Assembly: GCA_001247695.2 (NCBI GenBank)
Contig: LGRX02035488.1
Span: forward strand, 35,729-99,728
From: Cymbomonas tetramitiformis
Lineage: Eukaryota; Chlorophyta; Pyramimonadophyceae; Pyramimonadales; Pyramimonadaceae
Reading direction: 5' to 3'
Length of the DNA: 64,000 bases
Shown: positions 1-10,204 of the stretch, one piece after another
How positions within the stretch are numbered: the first letter of the stretch is position 1
Layout: each line of letters starts with the position of its first letter
Program-made: the position numbers and the translations under genes
Notes under the pieces: generated by a model
What the model saw: only the letters and a program-made list of their open reading frames with translations
What the model was told of the DNA's origin: nothing
Databases searched by the model: none

Positions 1-984
1 CTCTGCTTGTTCTTGACGTTGAGCAAGGGCATGGAAGAGTGCCTCGTCCTCATCATTGAGACCATGCTTCCGAGCTAGGTCCCTCCGTCGTCGAAGCTTG
101 CCTTCTCGATCTAGCCAGCTCCTTCTCGGGACGCCCTCTGCTCGTGCTGCGTTTGTGGGGGATAGCCAGGGCCGGGGTCGTCGGGCTGTCGACGCTGGTG
201 ACGAAGGTGGCCTATCCGGAGCGGGCGTAGAGTCGTGAGCGATGAGCGTGGGCGCTCGTCCAGAAGTGATGCTTTGTCGACGTCGCCGATACTCCTGCAC
301 ACGTTTGAGTTGGTCAAGGGCTAGAGGTAGATGGGATCGATCGCGCGCCTCTCGCTCGTTTGCTGAGACGCCTTGCGAGGGAGGCGACTGTGCACCCTCC
401 AATCTTCTCCTATTGCGCCGACGTCCAGCTCTCCAAAGATGAGGGTCATCACCTTTCGGCGCACTGCTAGGTGACGATAGGTCTCTCTCGAGGGACTTGA
501 TGCACGCCCGCAAGCTCCGAGTTCCCAACTTAGGTTCTGCTCGAAGTTGACCCCTGACAGCTTGATAATGCCACGAGGACAGGGCTTGTCCAGGCTGCGC
601 CAGGTGCTTGCGATACCTCTCCGATGTTTTGAGAGAAGTACGGCGGGGTGATGGTTCGTCCTCGGACGGATCCTCGGAGATATCTTGGCTGGTACTCACT
701 GGGGCTGTGGCCTCCCCACGGAGGCGAGCGTCCACCAAGGATCGCTCAGGTGCGATGGGGGGCTTGTCTAACGCTTGGACTGGCAGCATGTCGAGACCGT
801 CGAAGTCCAGGTGCTCCTCTGGTCGATGTGCCCTCCATTGCTTGTTCCGCCTGTTCCACCTCCATCTCTGCCGCAGTTGCTGCTCCGTCTTCTCAAGGAG
901 CCCAACGCTACGTCCAGGTGTGTTAACCCCGGACTCTACGGGCACAAGGCCCGAGCTCTTCAATTCCTGGAGGGCGCCCCGAGC
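1..984 (-). CDS. Gag-like polyprotein, C-terminal open frame, runs off the left edge
   Basis: An open frame with no stop runs on the minus strand from about 984 to base 1 and leaves the window. It follows the CCHC-containing Gag segment directly, one base out of frame with it. The reading is rich in Arg, Ser, Pro and Gln (for example GLLEKTEQQLRQRWRW near 900 and RAGRRRNRRRLEG near 400) with no recognised enzymatic motif; no protease or reverse transcriptase signature is seen. It has no obvious start of its own, so I read it as the continuation of the same polyprotein, reached either by a -1 shift or through a one-base error near 960-990 (a run of C and G). What lies to the left would decide whether a pol region follows. 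Confidence 0.5.
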
Positions 985-1670
985 TCGGGGGTGTCCTCCG
1001 CGGCAAAATCCGTCTGCAGCTCCTCGAACAGTACAGCGTTGAGGACGTCGTAGAACTCATCAGTCTCCATCTCGTGTTGGATCATGTCCAAGGTCTCTTT
1101 CATACGCGCCTTGGCCCATTCCTGCTTTCGAGTGGCCGACTGCGGGCATTCTCGAGCATAGTGGTCTTTGCTCTGGCACACTCGACAGCCGGTGTAGTCC
1201 GGAGACCACAGGCGTTGACCCGTGGGAGTCACCCCCGGTGGGCGGTTCTCCGCCAAGGCCAAGAGTTCCTCGGAAACCTCCACCGCCGCCATCAATTGGA
1301 CTAGGGGCTTCCGACTCGTTGACGTGCTCAGCTGCTGCTCCGCCTCAATGGCGTACTCCAACGCCAAGCGTCGGTTAGCCGGGAGAGCGCGGTCGAGGGA
1401 GAGCAAAGGTGTGCCCTTGCGCTCTGCGATCTCGAAGGCCTCCTTCCGGACGTCCGCTCCTAGGCCGGAGAGGAACACGTCGAGCAAGTCGGTCTCTGGA
1501 ACGGGGGTGGTGAGCTCGTGCGTCGCCAGCATGCTCACCACTCGATGGGCCAAGTGCAGCCCGTCCCAGAACTCCCTCACCTTGCGTGGGGTCGCAAGGC
1601 GCCCTCGAGTTTGACGCACCCGGCGCAAGAACGAGCCCAGGGTGGCCATCTCACTCTTCAGCGGGACCAC
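960..1670 (-). CDS. Gag capsid/nucleocapsid segment with CCHC zinc knuckle
   Basis: 236 codons. The first two thirds look like a retroelement capsid domain: FWDGLHLAHRVVSML and LLDVFLSGLGADVRKEA, with ALEYAIEAEQQ following. Near residues 163-176 comes CRVCQSKDHYAREC, a C-x2-C-x4-H-x4-C knuckle that in retroelement Gag proteins binds nucleic acid. It ends at a TGA after GAPSRN. It overlaps the preceding frame (1658-3769) by 13 bases; the two frames meet at a CCCC run near 1675, where one base would fuse them into a single protein. Family assignment rests on the knuckle, the order of segments and the coiled-coil segment upstream. No protease or polymerase is present in the window, so the retroelement class is unknown. 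Confidence 0.75.
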   Translation of the reverse strand: MVPLKSEMATLGSFLRRVRQTRGRLATPRKVREFWDGLHLAHRVVSMLATHELTTPVPETDLLDVFLSGLGADVRKEAFEIAERKGTPLLSLDRALPANRRLALEYAIEAEQQLSTSTSRKPLVQLMAAVEVSEELLALAENRPPGVTPTGQRLWSPDYTGCRVCQSKDHYARECPQSATRKQEWAKARMKETLDMIQHEMETDEFYDVLNAVLFEELQTDFAAEDTPELGAPSRN

Positions 1671-3769
1671 GAGCTTGGCGAGGGGACCACGATCTTCTCG
1701 AGACTTAAGGACTGGTCCTCCTCCGAGTCCACCAAAACTCCACGCAGCTCCGTTCCCGCCGAGCTAGGCGTCGGAAAGCAATGCTGCGTGAGCTCCTTCA
1801 GAAGGATATGCACCGAGAGGATGGGCTTGCCCACCTCAAAGGCGCTATTCGGCACATTGCACGGGGTGATCATGGCCAGCTGCACCACTGGCAGCTTCAG
1901 GCACCGGTCGAACTCATCCACAAAGCGTAGCAACGGGCTGAAAGGGTTCGTGGACCCGTCCACTGGCGCGCTGTAGACCGACATGATGTCTTTTGCGGCC
2001 TTTAGGGCGTAGGAGTGCCTTGTGTATTCCTCCCGCTGCTGCCTGCCATCGTTGTACGACGACCTCCTGCTGGAGCCATAGCTGAAGTAGGTGGCCCCGT
2101 CATCGTCGTCCTCAGGGTCACCGCCACCGCCACTGCCTCCGCCGTGACGCTTGCTCGGACCACCACCATCTTCGTGTACACGCTTTGGCTCACAGTCTTC
2201 AGGTGCATCGGGTGTATTCCCCCCCCCTCGGTCGCTGCCGGGACCTCCCGAGCTGCCATCATCATCATCTCCGCCTCCCCCTCCGCCTTCTCCTCTCACG
2301 CTGGTCGAAGTCGGGGGTTTCGATGACACCGTAGGGAAGTGATCAAAGGCACCAGGCCAGACACTTCGTGTGCAATAGACACACAAAGGCACGAGCTTGG
2401 TCTCCTGGTGCATGCTCGGCAACACGCTCAACACACACTCCCATATGGCGACTGGAGGTGTAGGGCTCCGGGAGCATCTGCTGCATCGCACGTCGGCGGT
2501 GACTGCAGCAACCTCGCGTCCAACATGATGAACCAACGCCACTCCAGCTAGTTCAGGCGAAGGAAGTTCGGAGGCTGGTAGGTCCGAAACCGGTGGCCCG
2601 GAACCAGAAGCCAAGTCATGCTCTCGGTACTTCTTTGCAGTGTCATAGAACATGCGCTCCGCCAGCATTCCTTCTTCCCGTCCAACCGAATGCTCCAGTA
2701 CCAGCTCGCGAATTGCAGTGACCGCCGGTACGCTAATGGATCTGAAGTCAAGCTTTGACAGGCGACGGTGAACATCACTAGGTTCAAGCTCGAATGAAAC
2801 TCCACGGGACGTGCGCACGTCGACAGTAGTGGTGGAGCCAGGCACCACCATTGCTTCAGGCGCCACCTCATTCGAGACTTCCGCCGTAGTCGTAGAACTC
2901 GAGAAAGGCGTCTCAGGCATCGTCGGCCGAGGTTGCACCTCGAGATGCATGCGAGCGTCCACAGCCTCGAGCGCTGCCCCCACGACCGAACGACCTTCAT
3001 TGAGCTGCTTCTCCAACAACTCGTGCTCGTGCGCCGCTATCTCAAGTTGTCGGCGTTGCTCATCACTCACACGCTGGAGGTCCCGCAGCTGATGCTCATG
3101 TTGCGTTGCCTCTTGTGATCGGAGCAATAGTGCCTGAGCTTGTTGATGTGCAAGTGCTTCCGAGGCTGCTTTCATTTGTTGTACGTGCTCACGCCGGAAC
3201 TCCTCGGCGAGTGCAGCTGCAGCTTCCGATGCTCGTTGGGCTTCGACTTGTTGCTTCTGCCGCTCGAGAATGGCGGTGGCAGCAACGTCTTGCACTTCTT
3301 GGCGCATCTCGGCGAGGAGCCTCTGCTGCAGCTCAGCAGATTCTTCAGCGACACGTTGCATATTTGCTCGTAGTGCTTGGAGTTGAAGCTCGTGTGCTGT
3401 AGTCTCTCTCTCGCGCAGCTCCCCCTCCGTGATGTCACACTCTGGGCGAAGTCGGATGTTCGCTTTGTACTCCCGAGATTGCACCGACTCGGGCAACTCA
3501 GTGCATATGACGTTTTTGAACTCCTCCGTGATGGACTCTTGCAGCTGTTGCCCTTGCCGGCGGGCTCGAGCTTGTCGTTGCCGTTGGCGTCCTCCTTTAC
3601 GAGAGCTCGGCAAGCTATGCTTAGGGGGCATGGAGTCGTCAGAGGAGGTACATGACGTGGAGAGTGTGGTTGCAGAGGAGTTTTCTTCGGTGGAGGTGCT
3701 AGGGGAGGTGTTCTCCCCATCTCCGCTTCCACCACGGCGCCTGAGCTTAGCCTGCTTGCGCTTGGCCAA
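1658..3769 (-). CDS. Gag-like polyprotein, coiled-coil and low-complexity segment
   Basis: 703 codons in one frame. The N-terminal third is Lys/Arg/Ser-rich. It is followed by a long Gln/Glu/Ala coiled coil (residues about 100-260, for example RQEVQDVAATAILERQKQQV). A Gly/Asp/Ser-rich linker then leads into a capsid-like start (PFSPLLRFVDEFDRCLKL, residues about 615-635). The frame is the same as that of the 304-codon frame upstream; only a TAG at about 3776 separates them, with coding-like sequence on both sides (RMERK then RKLAKRKQ). The end runs into the CCHC segment through a one-base shift. I infer one large Gag-like polyprotein broken by a nonsense codon and a frameshift. The open frames visible on the plus strand here are shadows. 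Confidence 0.6.
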   Translation of the reverse strand: MAKRKQAKLRRRGGSGDGENTSPSTSTEENSSATTLSTSCTSSDDSMPPKHSLPSSRKGGRQRQRQARARRQGQQLQESITEEFKNVICTELPESVQSREYKANIRLRPECDITEGELRERETTAHELQLQALRANMQRVAEESAELQQRLLAEMRQEVQDVAATAILERQKQQVEAQRASEAAAALAEEFRREHVQQMKAASEALAHQQAQALLLRSQEATQHEHQLRDLQRVSDEQRRQLEIAAHEHELLEKQLNEGRSVVGAALEAVDARMHLEVQPRPTMPETPFSSSTTTAEVSNEVAPEAMVVPGSTTTVDVRTSRGVSFELEPSDVHRRLSKLDFRSISVPAVTAIRELVLEHSVGREEGMLAERMFYDTAKKYREHDLASGSGPPVSDLPASELPSPELAGVALVHHVGREVAAVTADVRCSRCSRSPTPPVAIWECVLSVLPSMHQETKLVPLCVYCTRSVWPGAFDHFPTVSSKPPTSTSVRGEGGGGGGDDDDGSSGGPGSDRGGGNTPDAPEDCEPKRVHEDGGGPSKRHGGGSGGGGDPEDDDDGATYFSYGSSRRSSYNDGRQQREEYTRHSYALKAAKDIMSVYSAPVDGSTNPFSPLLRFVDEFDRCLKLPVVQLAMITPCNVPNSAFEVGKPILSVHILLKELTQHCFPTPSSAGTELRGVLVDSEEDQSLSLEKIVVPSPSSWSR

Positions 3770-3775
3770 CTTCCT

Positions 3776-4690
3776 CTACTTGCGTTCCATCCGAGTAGCT
3801 TCTCGTTGACGAGTCTGCTCGAGGAGGTCTCGGACTCGGATAGCACGTTCTCGCTGTGTAGGTCGAGGTGCTCGGGCTTGGACGTTGCGTTGGGTAAGTG
3901 GTGTAGACGTGGGGTCCTCGCTCACTTCAGCGCTTGTGTCTTCGCTGTCGTCGGTCGTGAGGATGGCGTACTGGTTCCAGGTGCTCGTGGGCTTGAATGA
4001 GCGCACTAGTTCCGGTGGGTCCGGGGGATTCTCGCGGAAGTGCGTATGTCTCAAGACCCTCAACACCTCCTCGATATCGACGCCCAATAACGCAAGTTTA
4101 GCAGGTCGGTTGACTGGGACGATCGTGACCTCCACTTCCTGGCGCTCAGGATGGTTTCGTTGTAGGCGCTGGACATGAAGGTCCACTGTAGCAGCCTGAG
4201 ACATGCACATCCTGCGAGATGGAGTTGATCGGTCGGTCGTCCCAGGCATCTCCCAAGTGATCGCAGCAACCGCTTTCTGTTGGCCACCAAGGCGGCGCAA
4301 ACGTCGGCGAAGAGTTGCCCACTGGCTCGGGGTCAACTCAGGAACGGCTGCCCCTTTTGACCATCGATGAAGGGATGCTCGTTTCACTCGTTGATCACGA
4401 AGCACCACAAATCTTCTACACTGGACCGCGAAGATTGCTGCTGATCTCCATGCGGGCATGCAACTTTCCAAGTGATGAAGTGACAACGCTGCAAAGCTGT
4501 CAGTGATGAGGTTCTGGAGTCGGCTTGCCTCTTGGCGCCAGGCGTTGAAGGCGCGGCCGATCTTGAGTTGTCGAACCGCCACAGTCACCCACGATCGACG
4601 ACGTTTAGCTTGGACCCCAGGTGCCATGAACATAATAACGCCCTCATCGTCACATGTCGATGATGAGTGTCCATGCTTCGTCTGCGACAC
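3776..4690 (-). CDS. Gag-like polyprotein, N-proximal segment with W-containing repeats
   Basis: 304 codons ending at a TAG that is in frame with the following 703-codon frame. The first half contains several short helices with a conserved Trp: AFNAWRQEASRL, CMPAWRSAAIF, SLHRWSKGAAV. These resemble the spacing of Sfi1-type repeats, although I would not assign centrin binding from this. The rest is Arg/Pro/Thr-rich. The upstream end is entered from another frame (see 4585-5061), again by a one-base shift in 4585-4690. The segment lies inside the reading frame interrupted by element A. No catalytic motif is seen. Confidence 0.5.
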   Translation of the reverse strand: MSQTKHGHSSSTCDDEGVIMFMAPGVQAKRRRSWVTVAVRQLKIGRAFNAWRQEASRLQNLITDSFAALSLHHLESCMPAWRSAAIFAVQCRRFVVLRDQRVKRASLHRWSKGAAVPELTPSQWATLRRRLRRLGGQQKAVAAITWEMPGTTDRSTPSRRMCMSQAATVDLHVQRLQRNHPERQEVEVTIVPVNRPAKLALLGVDIEEVLRVLRHTHFRENPPDPPELVRSFKPTSTWNQYAILTTDDSEDTSAEVSEDPTSTPLTQRNVQARAPRPTQRERAIRVRDLLEQTRQREATRMERK

Positions 4691-5061
4691 GCTCTTTGTT
4701 CAATCGATTGCTGCCACCACTGTCGCATGGCACATCGAGCTAAGGTTGTGACGGCGTCCTCTCGATCACAGCGTAGTTGACGTCTACGGCTGGTGGGGTA
4801 TGGTTCGTCGTCGGAGCCGTCGTCACAGTATCCTCCAACGTAGTCCTCGTCGTGATCGGAGAGGCTCCTGTATGAGGTATCGAGGTCGATGCTACCGGAA
4901 GACAACTCGAGTGTGTCCTCCGGTCCACTACCGTCATGACTTGTAGGTGAGCAAGAGCGGGCAGCTTCAAGTGTGGCTGCTTGAAATATTCGTGCGCCTC
5001 CGGCTCCGTGTGCTGCTAATGCTCCGTGAGAAGATCGTTCCGAAAAATCGGCGGTGGTGAG
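4585..5061 (-). CDS. Gag-like polyprotein, portion adjacent to the element A insertion
   Basis: A stop-free frame runs on the minus strand from the element A border at 5061 down to a stop at 4585. The readable part begins LTTADFSERSSHGALAA and continues with acidic and Ser-rich sequence (SGSIDLDTSYRSLSDHDED). There is no start codon at its beginning. When element A plus one copy of its AA target duplication is removed, this frame joins the 5' part at 27328 in phase (KVI then LTT). This is direct evidence that A split a once continuous frame. The 3' end overlaps the next segment in another frame. Confidence 0.6.
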   Translation of the reverse strand, partial: LTTADFSERSSHGALAAHGAGGARIFQAATLEAARSCSPTSHDGSGPEDTLELSSGSIDLDTSYRSLSDHDEDYVGGYCDDGSDDEPYPTSRRRQLRCDREDAVTTLARCAMRQWWQQSIEQRACRRRSMDTHHRHVTMRALLCSWHLGSKLNVVDRG

Positions 5062-5063
5062 AA

Positions 5064-5379
5064 CAACACGCTATTCGGTGAAAATGACATTATGGTAGAG
5101 AAATGACATTAGTTGTTTTTTGCAATATTCAGGAAATATATTCGTGGAAATTTTAATTGTTTGAAATATTTTTGCTTGCAGGCCACCGCGATCGTAAAAT
5201 TTCAAGACATGTACCAAATTTTTTCCAAGACATGGTCAAGCATGCAATTTGTTTTCGGTGCGGAAAATGGACGTGCACATGACATGTGAAAGCAATATGC
5301 AATTGACAAACATTATTTTTCTGATAATTGCATTTACATTATGTACATTGATCTTTGCGTCTAAGCAAGCTATTTTTAT
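5064..5379. other. Left end of element A: inverted repeat and transposase 3' region
   Basis: The left terminal inverted repeat occupies 5064-5094 (CAACACGCTATTCG, then a GACATTATG block), followed by a second ATGACATTA block at about 5103. The remainder is AT-rich, with two TTGAAATATT-like stretches. It separates the terminus from the transposase stop codon and should be its 3' untranslated region. No other gene is seen. Confidence 0.7.
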
Positions 5380-7696
5380 TCACACCTCGACATCGCTGCC
5401 ATCGTCTTCCTCATTTTCATCGTTTTCGCTAATTTCTAGATCGCCTTCCGTTTCTAGCATTTGCCCGTTATCAATTCGTCTTTTTTTGGCACGTTGCGCA
5501 AGCAGTGCGATTACGAGCTGTCCATACTGCTCTTCTGGGATACAGCCTTTCACTTCGCCAACAGCGATGTTCCAGGACAGCAATATCTCCCCACTATTGA
5601 AGGCTTCTGTTGACGGCGCGTCGGATGGGTTCTCCCAGAAGGCTCCCGCTTTACCCGCTAAAACTTTTCCGAGTCTTCTCTCGTCCGTGTCCGTGTATTT
5701 CTTCACTTTCAGGTACTTGTACTTCAACTGCTTCGCGTAGGCAATCCGTGCATGCACTCGGACAAGCATCAGGGGATCCGACCATTCTTTGGCATTGAGC
5801 TTGACGCGGAATTGGCATACGTCGTTAGCCTTCACGCCCGTGATTTGTCCAAGGCAAACTGCATAGCTGTTGACGGTCATTTGCTCGTACGAAACCTCCC
5901 ATTGTGGGTCAGCCACGTACGCTTCAGCTTTCCTAGAGGCGCGATTCGCCGCCTTGCGTTTGCCCGTGTACATGGCAACCGGTGCACGCTCTACGCGTTC
6001 TTGAATTCGTGCTGGAATCTCTGCTGCTGCTGGTAGCTGAGTTTCAGCGAGTCTGAGAGGTGCTTCAAGAGCATGCACCAAAGGAGCATTGAGACGGTGG
6101 TGTAATTTGCTCGGCAACACGAAAGGAACATCGGGTTCTTCAAACACGTTCTCCTCGGTCAGCTTTCGTTGCTTCCTCAACAACTCCGTCCACCACGCCT
6201 CGTGGGTAGGTGAAAAAGTCGTACTCAAAATGCTCCGCAATCCTTGCACCAGATCTTCCAGCTTCGCAAGACCTTCGGTGGAGAACGCTTTCGGGTCGAC
6301 AAATTCAGGAAGCTCCTCAGGCATAGAATTCAACACCTTCAGGCCCTCCTCGGGCAACCACTTGATGTCGGTAGAATACATCTTGTATTGCACAACCACA
6401 TCGCCGTCCTCGTTCTTGTACGCCTTGAAGGTTTGTTGAGTTGAGATGCCACAAACGTTCTCGTAGCGCCCACTGAACCAGCTCTTCAGATCACGCACTT
6501 TCGCCACCGCGGTCGTGAAGATGCCATCCGTGAAACACTCCTTCGCGATTTCCATCATTTCGTCCAGGGTCAGAGCAAGTCTGCGTTTTAAGCGCACCGA
6601 AAATCGAGAGAACATTTGGTCGATGTTCTCGTGGGTGTGGCCGACGATTAAGAAATTCACCTTCACCTTTTTGAAAGCGCCCGACATGACCAGCCAAGAG
6701 ATGTAGGCCAACAGCATGATGCTCTTGTTCGTGCCCACGTTGTCCAGTTGAACGTACAAGACTTCCGGCATAGGGTACGGTTGTACGCCATCCCCTACAC
6801 GACGGTGCTCGTGAATTCGAATCACGTCACGATGCAGCACATTCAGCAAAAAGTTGGCGTCGTCCCCGTAATTCGCGTAGTTGAAGTCCATAAATCGCCC
6901 AACGTTCTCGATGATGCTACCCATATTATGCACGTCTAAGAAGTCCTTCCGGTCCAGATATGATGGCAGGCGCGTAAAATGGGGCAGGCGCGTCGTCCAT
7001 TGGGTCATGCCGTCGATAATAACTGAGGCATATTTCCACCAAGTCTTATTTTCCTTGATGCTCTTGGTCATGTTGGATTTCCGACCATGTTTATAGAACT
7101 TCTCGCGTTCAGCACGCGCTTGATCAAGGTGTTTTTCTCGCATCGCGTCGTATGGACCTGCAAAACAATTTAACACAAACTGTTACTAACTGACAAAACA
7201 ATTCGGGGAAAATACCAACTATTTTTTCTTAGAAAATATTAGACGTTAGCTCACCGTGTTGAGATTTGGGTGTGCCCTCCTTCAACAGTTTGATTGAAGC
7301 ACATACGCTGCACTGAGAGAACCGTTTGCACTTCGGAACTTTGAGCCAAGATTTAAACTTCTCCTTCCAGATGCCGTAGAAGTAAGGGAGGGAAACTTCC
7401 TTGGTTGCGCGGTCGTGAATAGATAAAGTCTCTAAATACTCGTCCCAAATCTCTTCTCGCGTGACTCCCGATGGCAGATGTGTCTCCGGTTTATCTGGCT
7501 GAGGTTCTCCTCTTTCTTCTGCGTATTTATTCAAGAAGGCGATAACATGTGACTTTTTGCTAGAACAGCGACGATTTGCCTCGCACCCTGTCAATCCGTG
7601 GACAAAGTTCGATCTCCCAGAGAGGACGCGTTCACGGACATCGCAAAAGTAGCCTTGACTTACTTGAAACACCTTCTGGTAGAACGCGGAGCATAC

Positions 7697-8223
7697 CTGT
7701 GACAGCCATAGGAAAAAAGTGCTCATTAGCTTAATGAGCACTTTTGCTCAAACTGTGACAAAGATAGAAATTCAGGCGACATGTTTAGGTATTCAAGGTA
7801 AGTAGGAAAAAGTGCTCATTAGCTTAATGAGCACTTTTTGCCTAAACTGTGACAAAGATAGAAATTCCGGCAACCTGTGTAGGTATTCAAGGTAAGTAGG
7901 GAAAAATGCTCATTAACTTAATGAGCACTTTTTGCCTAAACTGTGACAAAGATAGAAATTCCGGCAACCTGTGTAGGTATTCAAGGTAAGTAGGAAAAAG
8001 TGCTCATTAGCTTAATGAGCACTTTTTGCCTAAACTGTGACAAAGATAGAAATTCCGGCAACCTGTGTAGGTATTCAAGGTAAGTAGGAAAAAGTGCTCA
8101 TTAACTTAATGAGCACTTTTTGCCTAAACTATGACAAAGATAGAAATTCCGGCAACCTGTGTAGGTATTCAAGGTAAGTAGGAAATAGTGCTCATTAACT
8201 TAATGAGCAGATTTTCAGCGTAC
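7697..8223 (-). repeat. Intron of the element A transposase with a ~94-bp palindrome array
   Basis: The intron between the CDKP and VCSAF exons consists almost entirely of six tandem units of about 93-95 bp. Each unit holds the hairpin palindrome GCTCATTANCTTAATGAGC, whose centre base alternates between G and A. A block with TTCCGGCAACCTGTG, a short TATTCAAGGTAAGTAGG block and a CTGTGACAAAG block follow. The 9-bp arms of the palindrome are perfect in nearly every copy. The same palindrome recurs in the introns of the divergent gene at 20151-26808. Confidence 0.85.
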
Positions 8224-8518
8224 CGGTTTGTCACAGATAAAGTATTTAAATATGAACGTCGAGTCGATCGTGCGGGTACCATTTTTTGAAAGGTCTGATA
8301 CCATCCATTCTTTACGGTCTTTTGAGAAAAATTCCAAAACATTTCTCGTTGCGCTGTCAGAGCTGAGATATGAAAATTCATAGAGCAATGAGTTTTGCAG
8401 TTGCATCTAAAAACAGCTATTTCTTGAATAGAGGCTTCAGAGAGGTTTCGAGCTTTCAAAGAAATTTGTTTGTTTTGCTTCTGTATCCTGACTGTGGACG
8501 TGCACTTTAACAAATATT

Positions 8519-9990
8519 TGTCTTAAATAGTGTTAAATAGTGTTAAAAAGTGTTAAATAGGCTCCGATTTAACATTTCATGACCATATGTTAAAAATGGG
8601 GGTTGAAGTGTTAAAAATATTTAACCACACTTGTATAAAGTGTCATGGGCGGTTCAGTATTGGATGAGGACCATATATAAGTATGACACAATGTTAAATA
8701 GTGTTAAATGGGGTGCGATTTAACATTTCAGGTCCATATGTTAAAGTTGGGGGTTGAAGTGTTAAAATTCAGGTCATAATGTTAAATGTCATAATGTTAA
8801 ATTTTAACACTTTAGTGCGATATGTTAAAGTTGGAGGTGATAATGTTAAAAGGGAGGTGATAATGTTAAAATGATTTAACATTATGACATGTCAAATTAT
8901 GAACCGCATGTTTCCAAGGCATTTAACACTTTGTACGACATTGGTCTCAAGATGATTGGTTTTGATGCATTTAACACTATGACGTGTCACAATATGACAC
9001 TCTCGTTTTCTAGGCATTTAACACTTTCTACTGCACATGTTACAAGCCGATTGGTTCTGATGCATTTAACACTATGACATGTCAGAATATGACACTCTCG
9101 TTTTCTAGGCATTTAACACTTTCTACTGCACATGTTACAAGCCGATTGGTTTTGATGCATTTAACACTATGACATGTCACAATATGACACTCTCGTTTCC
9201 TAGGCATTTAACACTTTCTATTGCACATGTCTCAAGGTGATTGGTTACGATGCATTTAACACTATGACGTGGCACTATGTGACACTCTCGTTTCTAGGCA
9301 TTTAACACTTACCGCACATGTTACAAGCCGATGGTTCTTGGCTTATTTAACACTATGACATGTCGTAATATGACACTTCCGTTTTCTAGGCATTTAACAC
9401 TTTCTTTACCGCACATGTTACAAGCCGATTGGTTTTGATGCATTTAACACTATGACGTGTCAGAATATGACACTCTCGTTTTCTAGGCATTTAACACTTT
9501 CTACTGCACATGTTACAAGCCGATTGGTTCTGATGCATTTAACACTATGACATGTCAGAATATGACACTCTCGTTTTCTAGGCATTTAACACTTTCTACT
9601 GCACATGTTACAAGCCGATTGGTTATGATGCATTTAACACTATGACATGTCACAATATGACACTCTCGTTTCCTAGGCATTTAACACTTTATATTGCACA
9701 TGTCTCAAGGTGATTGGCTATGATGCATTTAACACTATGACGTGGCACTATGTGAATGCCTTCAACAGTGAGGCATTTAACACTTTGTACTGCACATGTC
9801 TGAAGCTGATTGGTTCAAATCCATTTAACACTATGACGTGTCACAATATGACACTCTCGTTTTCTAGGCATTTAACACTTTCTACTGCACATGTTACAAG
9901 CCGATTGGTTCTGATGCATTTAACACTATGACGTGGCACTGTGTGAAGCCTTCAGGTTCTAGGCATTTAACACTGTGAACTGCATGTCTT
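8519..9990. repeat. Subterminal TTTAACAC array, about 94-bp units
   Basis: From 8519 to about 8880 the sequence is a loose set of TGTTAAAT/ATTTAACA motifs on both strands. From about 8930 to 9970 it becomes a tandem array of about eleven units with a 94-95 bp period. Each unit reads GCATTTAACACTATGACRTG, then CACTCTCGTTTTCTAGG, then a second CATTTAACACTT and ACAAGCCGATTGG. Every unit therefore contains two TTTAACACT motifs. Short frames read through it are repeat translations, not genes. Confidence 0.85.
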
Positions 9991-10059
9991 TGAATAATGT
10001 CTTTGGTTCGTCTCCAACTACTTTTGCTGGCTTGTAATAATTCAGATTGCTAGCATCCC

Positions 10060-10180
10060 TCAGGCCACACGGCCGTAACAGGACACAGAACTATAACGCA
10101 TCCCTGCTGTCTGCATCCCTGAGGCCACAGGGCCGCAACAGGACACAGAGCAAGAACGCGCGCAGAGTAGGCAATCAAGG
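10060..10180. promoter_or_regulatory. Two GGCC-palindrome motifs near the left end of element B
   Basis: Two copies of the motif GAGGCCACANGGCCG, each followed by a CAACAGGACACAG-type tail, sit at about 10065 and 10120 with the spacer GCATCCCTGCTGTCTGC. The core GGCC-ACAN-GGCC is an inverted repeat, and the outer CCTG and CAGG can also pair. Eleven copies occur in element B, all in the same orientation, several just upstream of minus-strand start codons. Here they lie downstream of the transposase 3' end, and copies at 18509-18650 mirror them at the other end. Confidence 0.6.
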
Positions 10181-10204
10181 TGCGTGGAGCAGCTACACTA
10201 TCTC

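Noticed and set aside
8880..10000. CRISPR-like array in the 94-bp repeats
   Set aside because: Units are contiguous and share the whole sequence, with no unique spacers; the context is a eukaryotic transposon.
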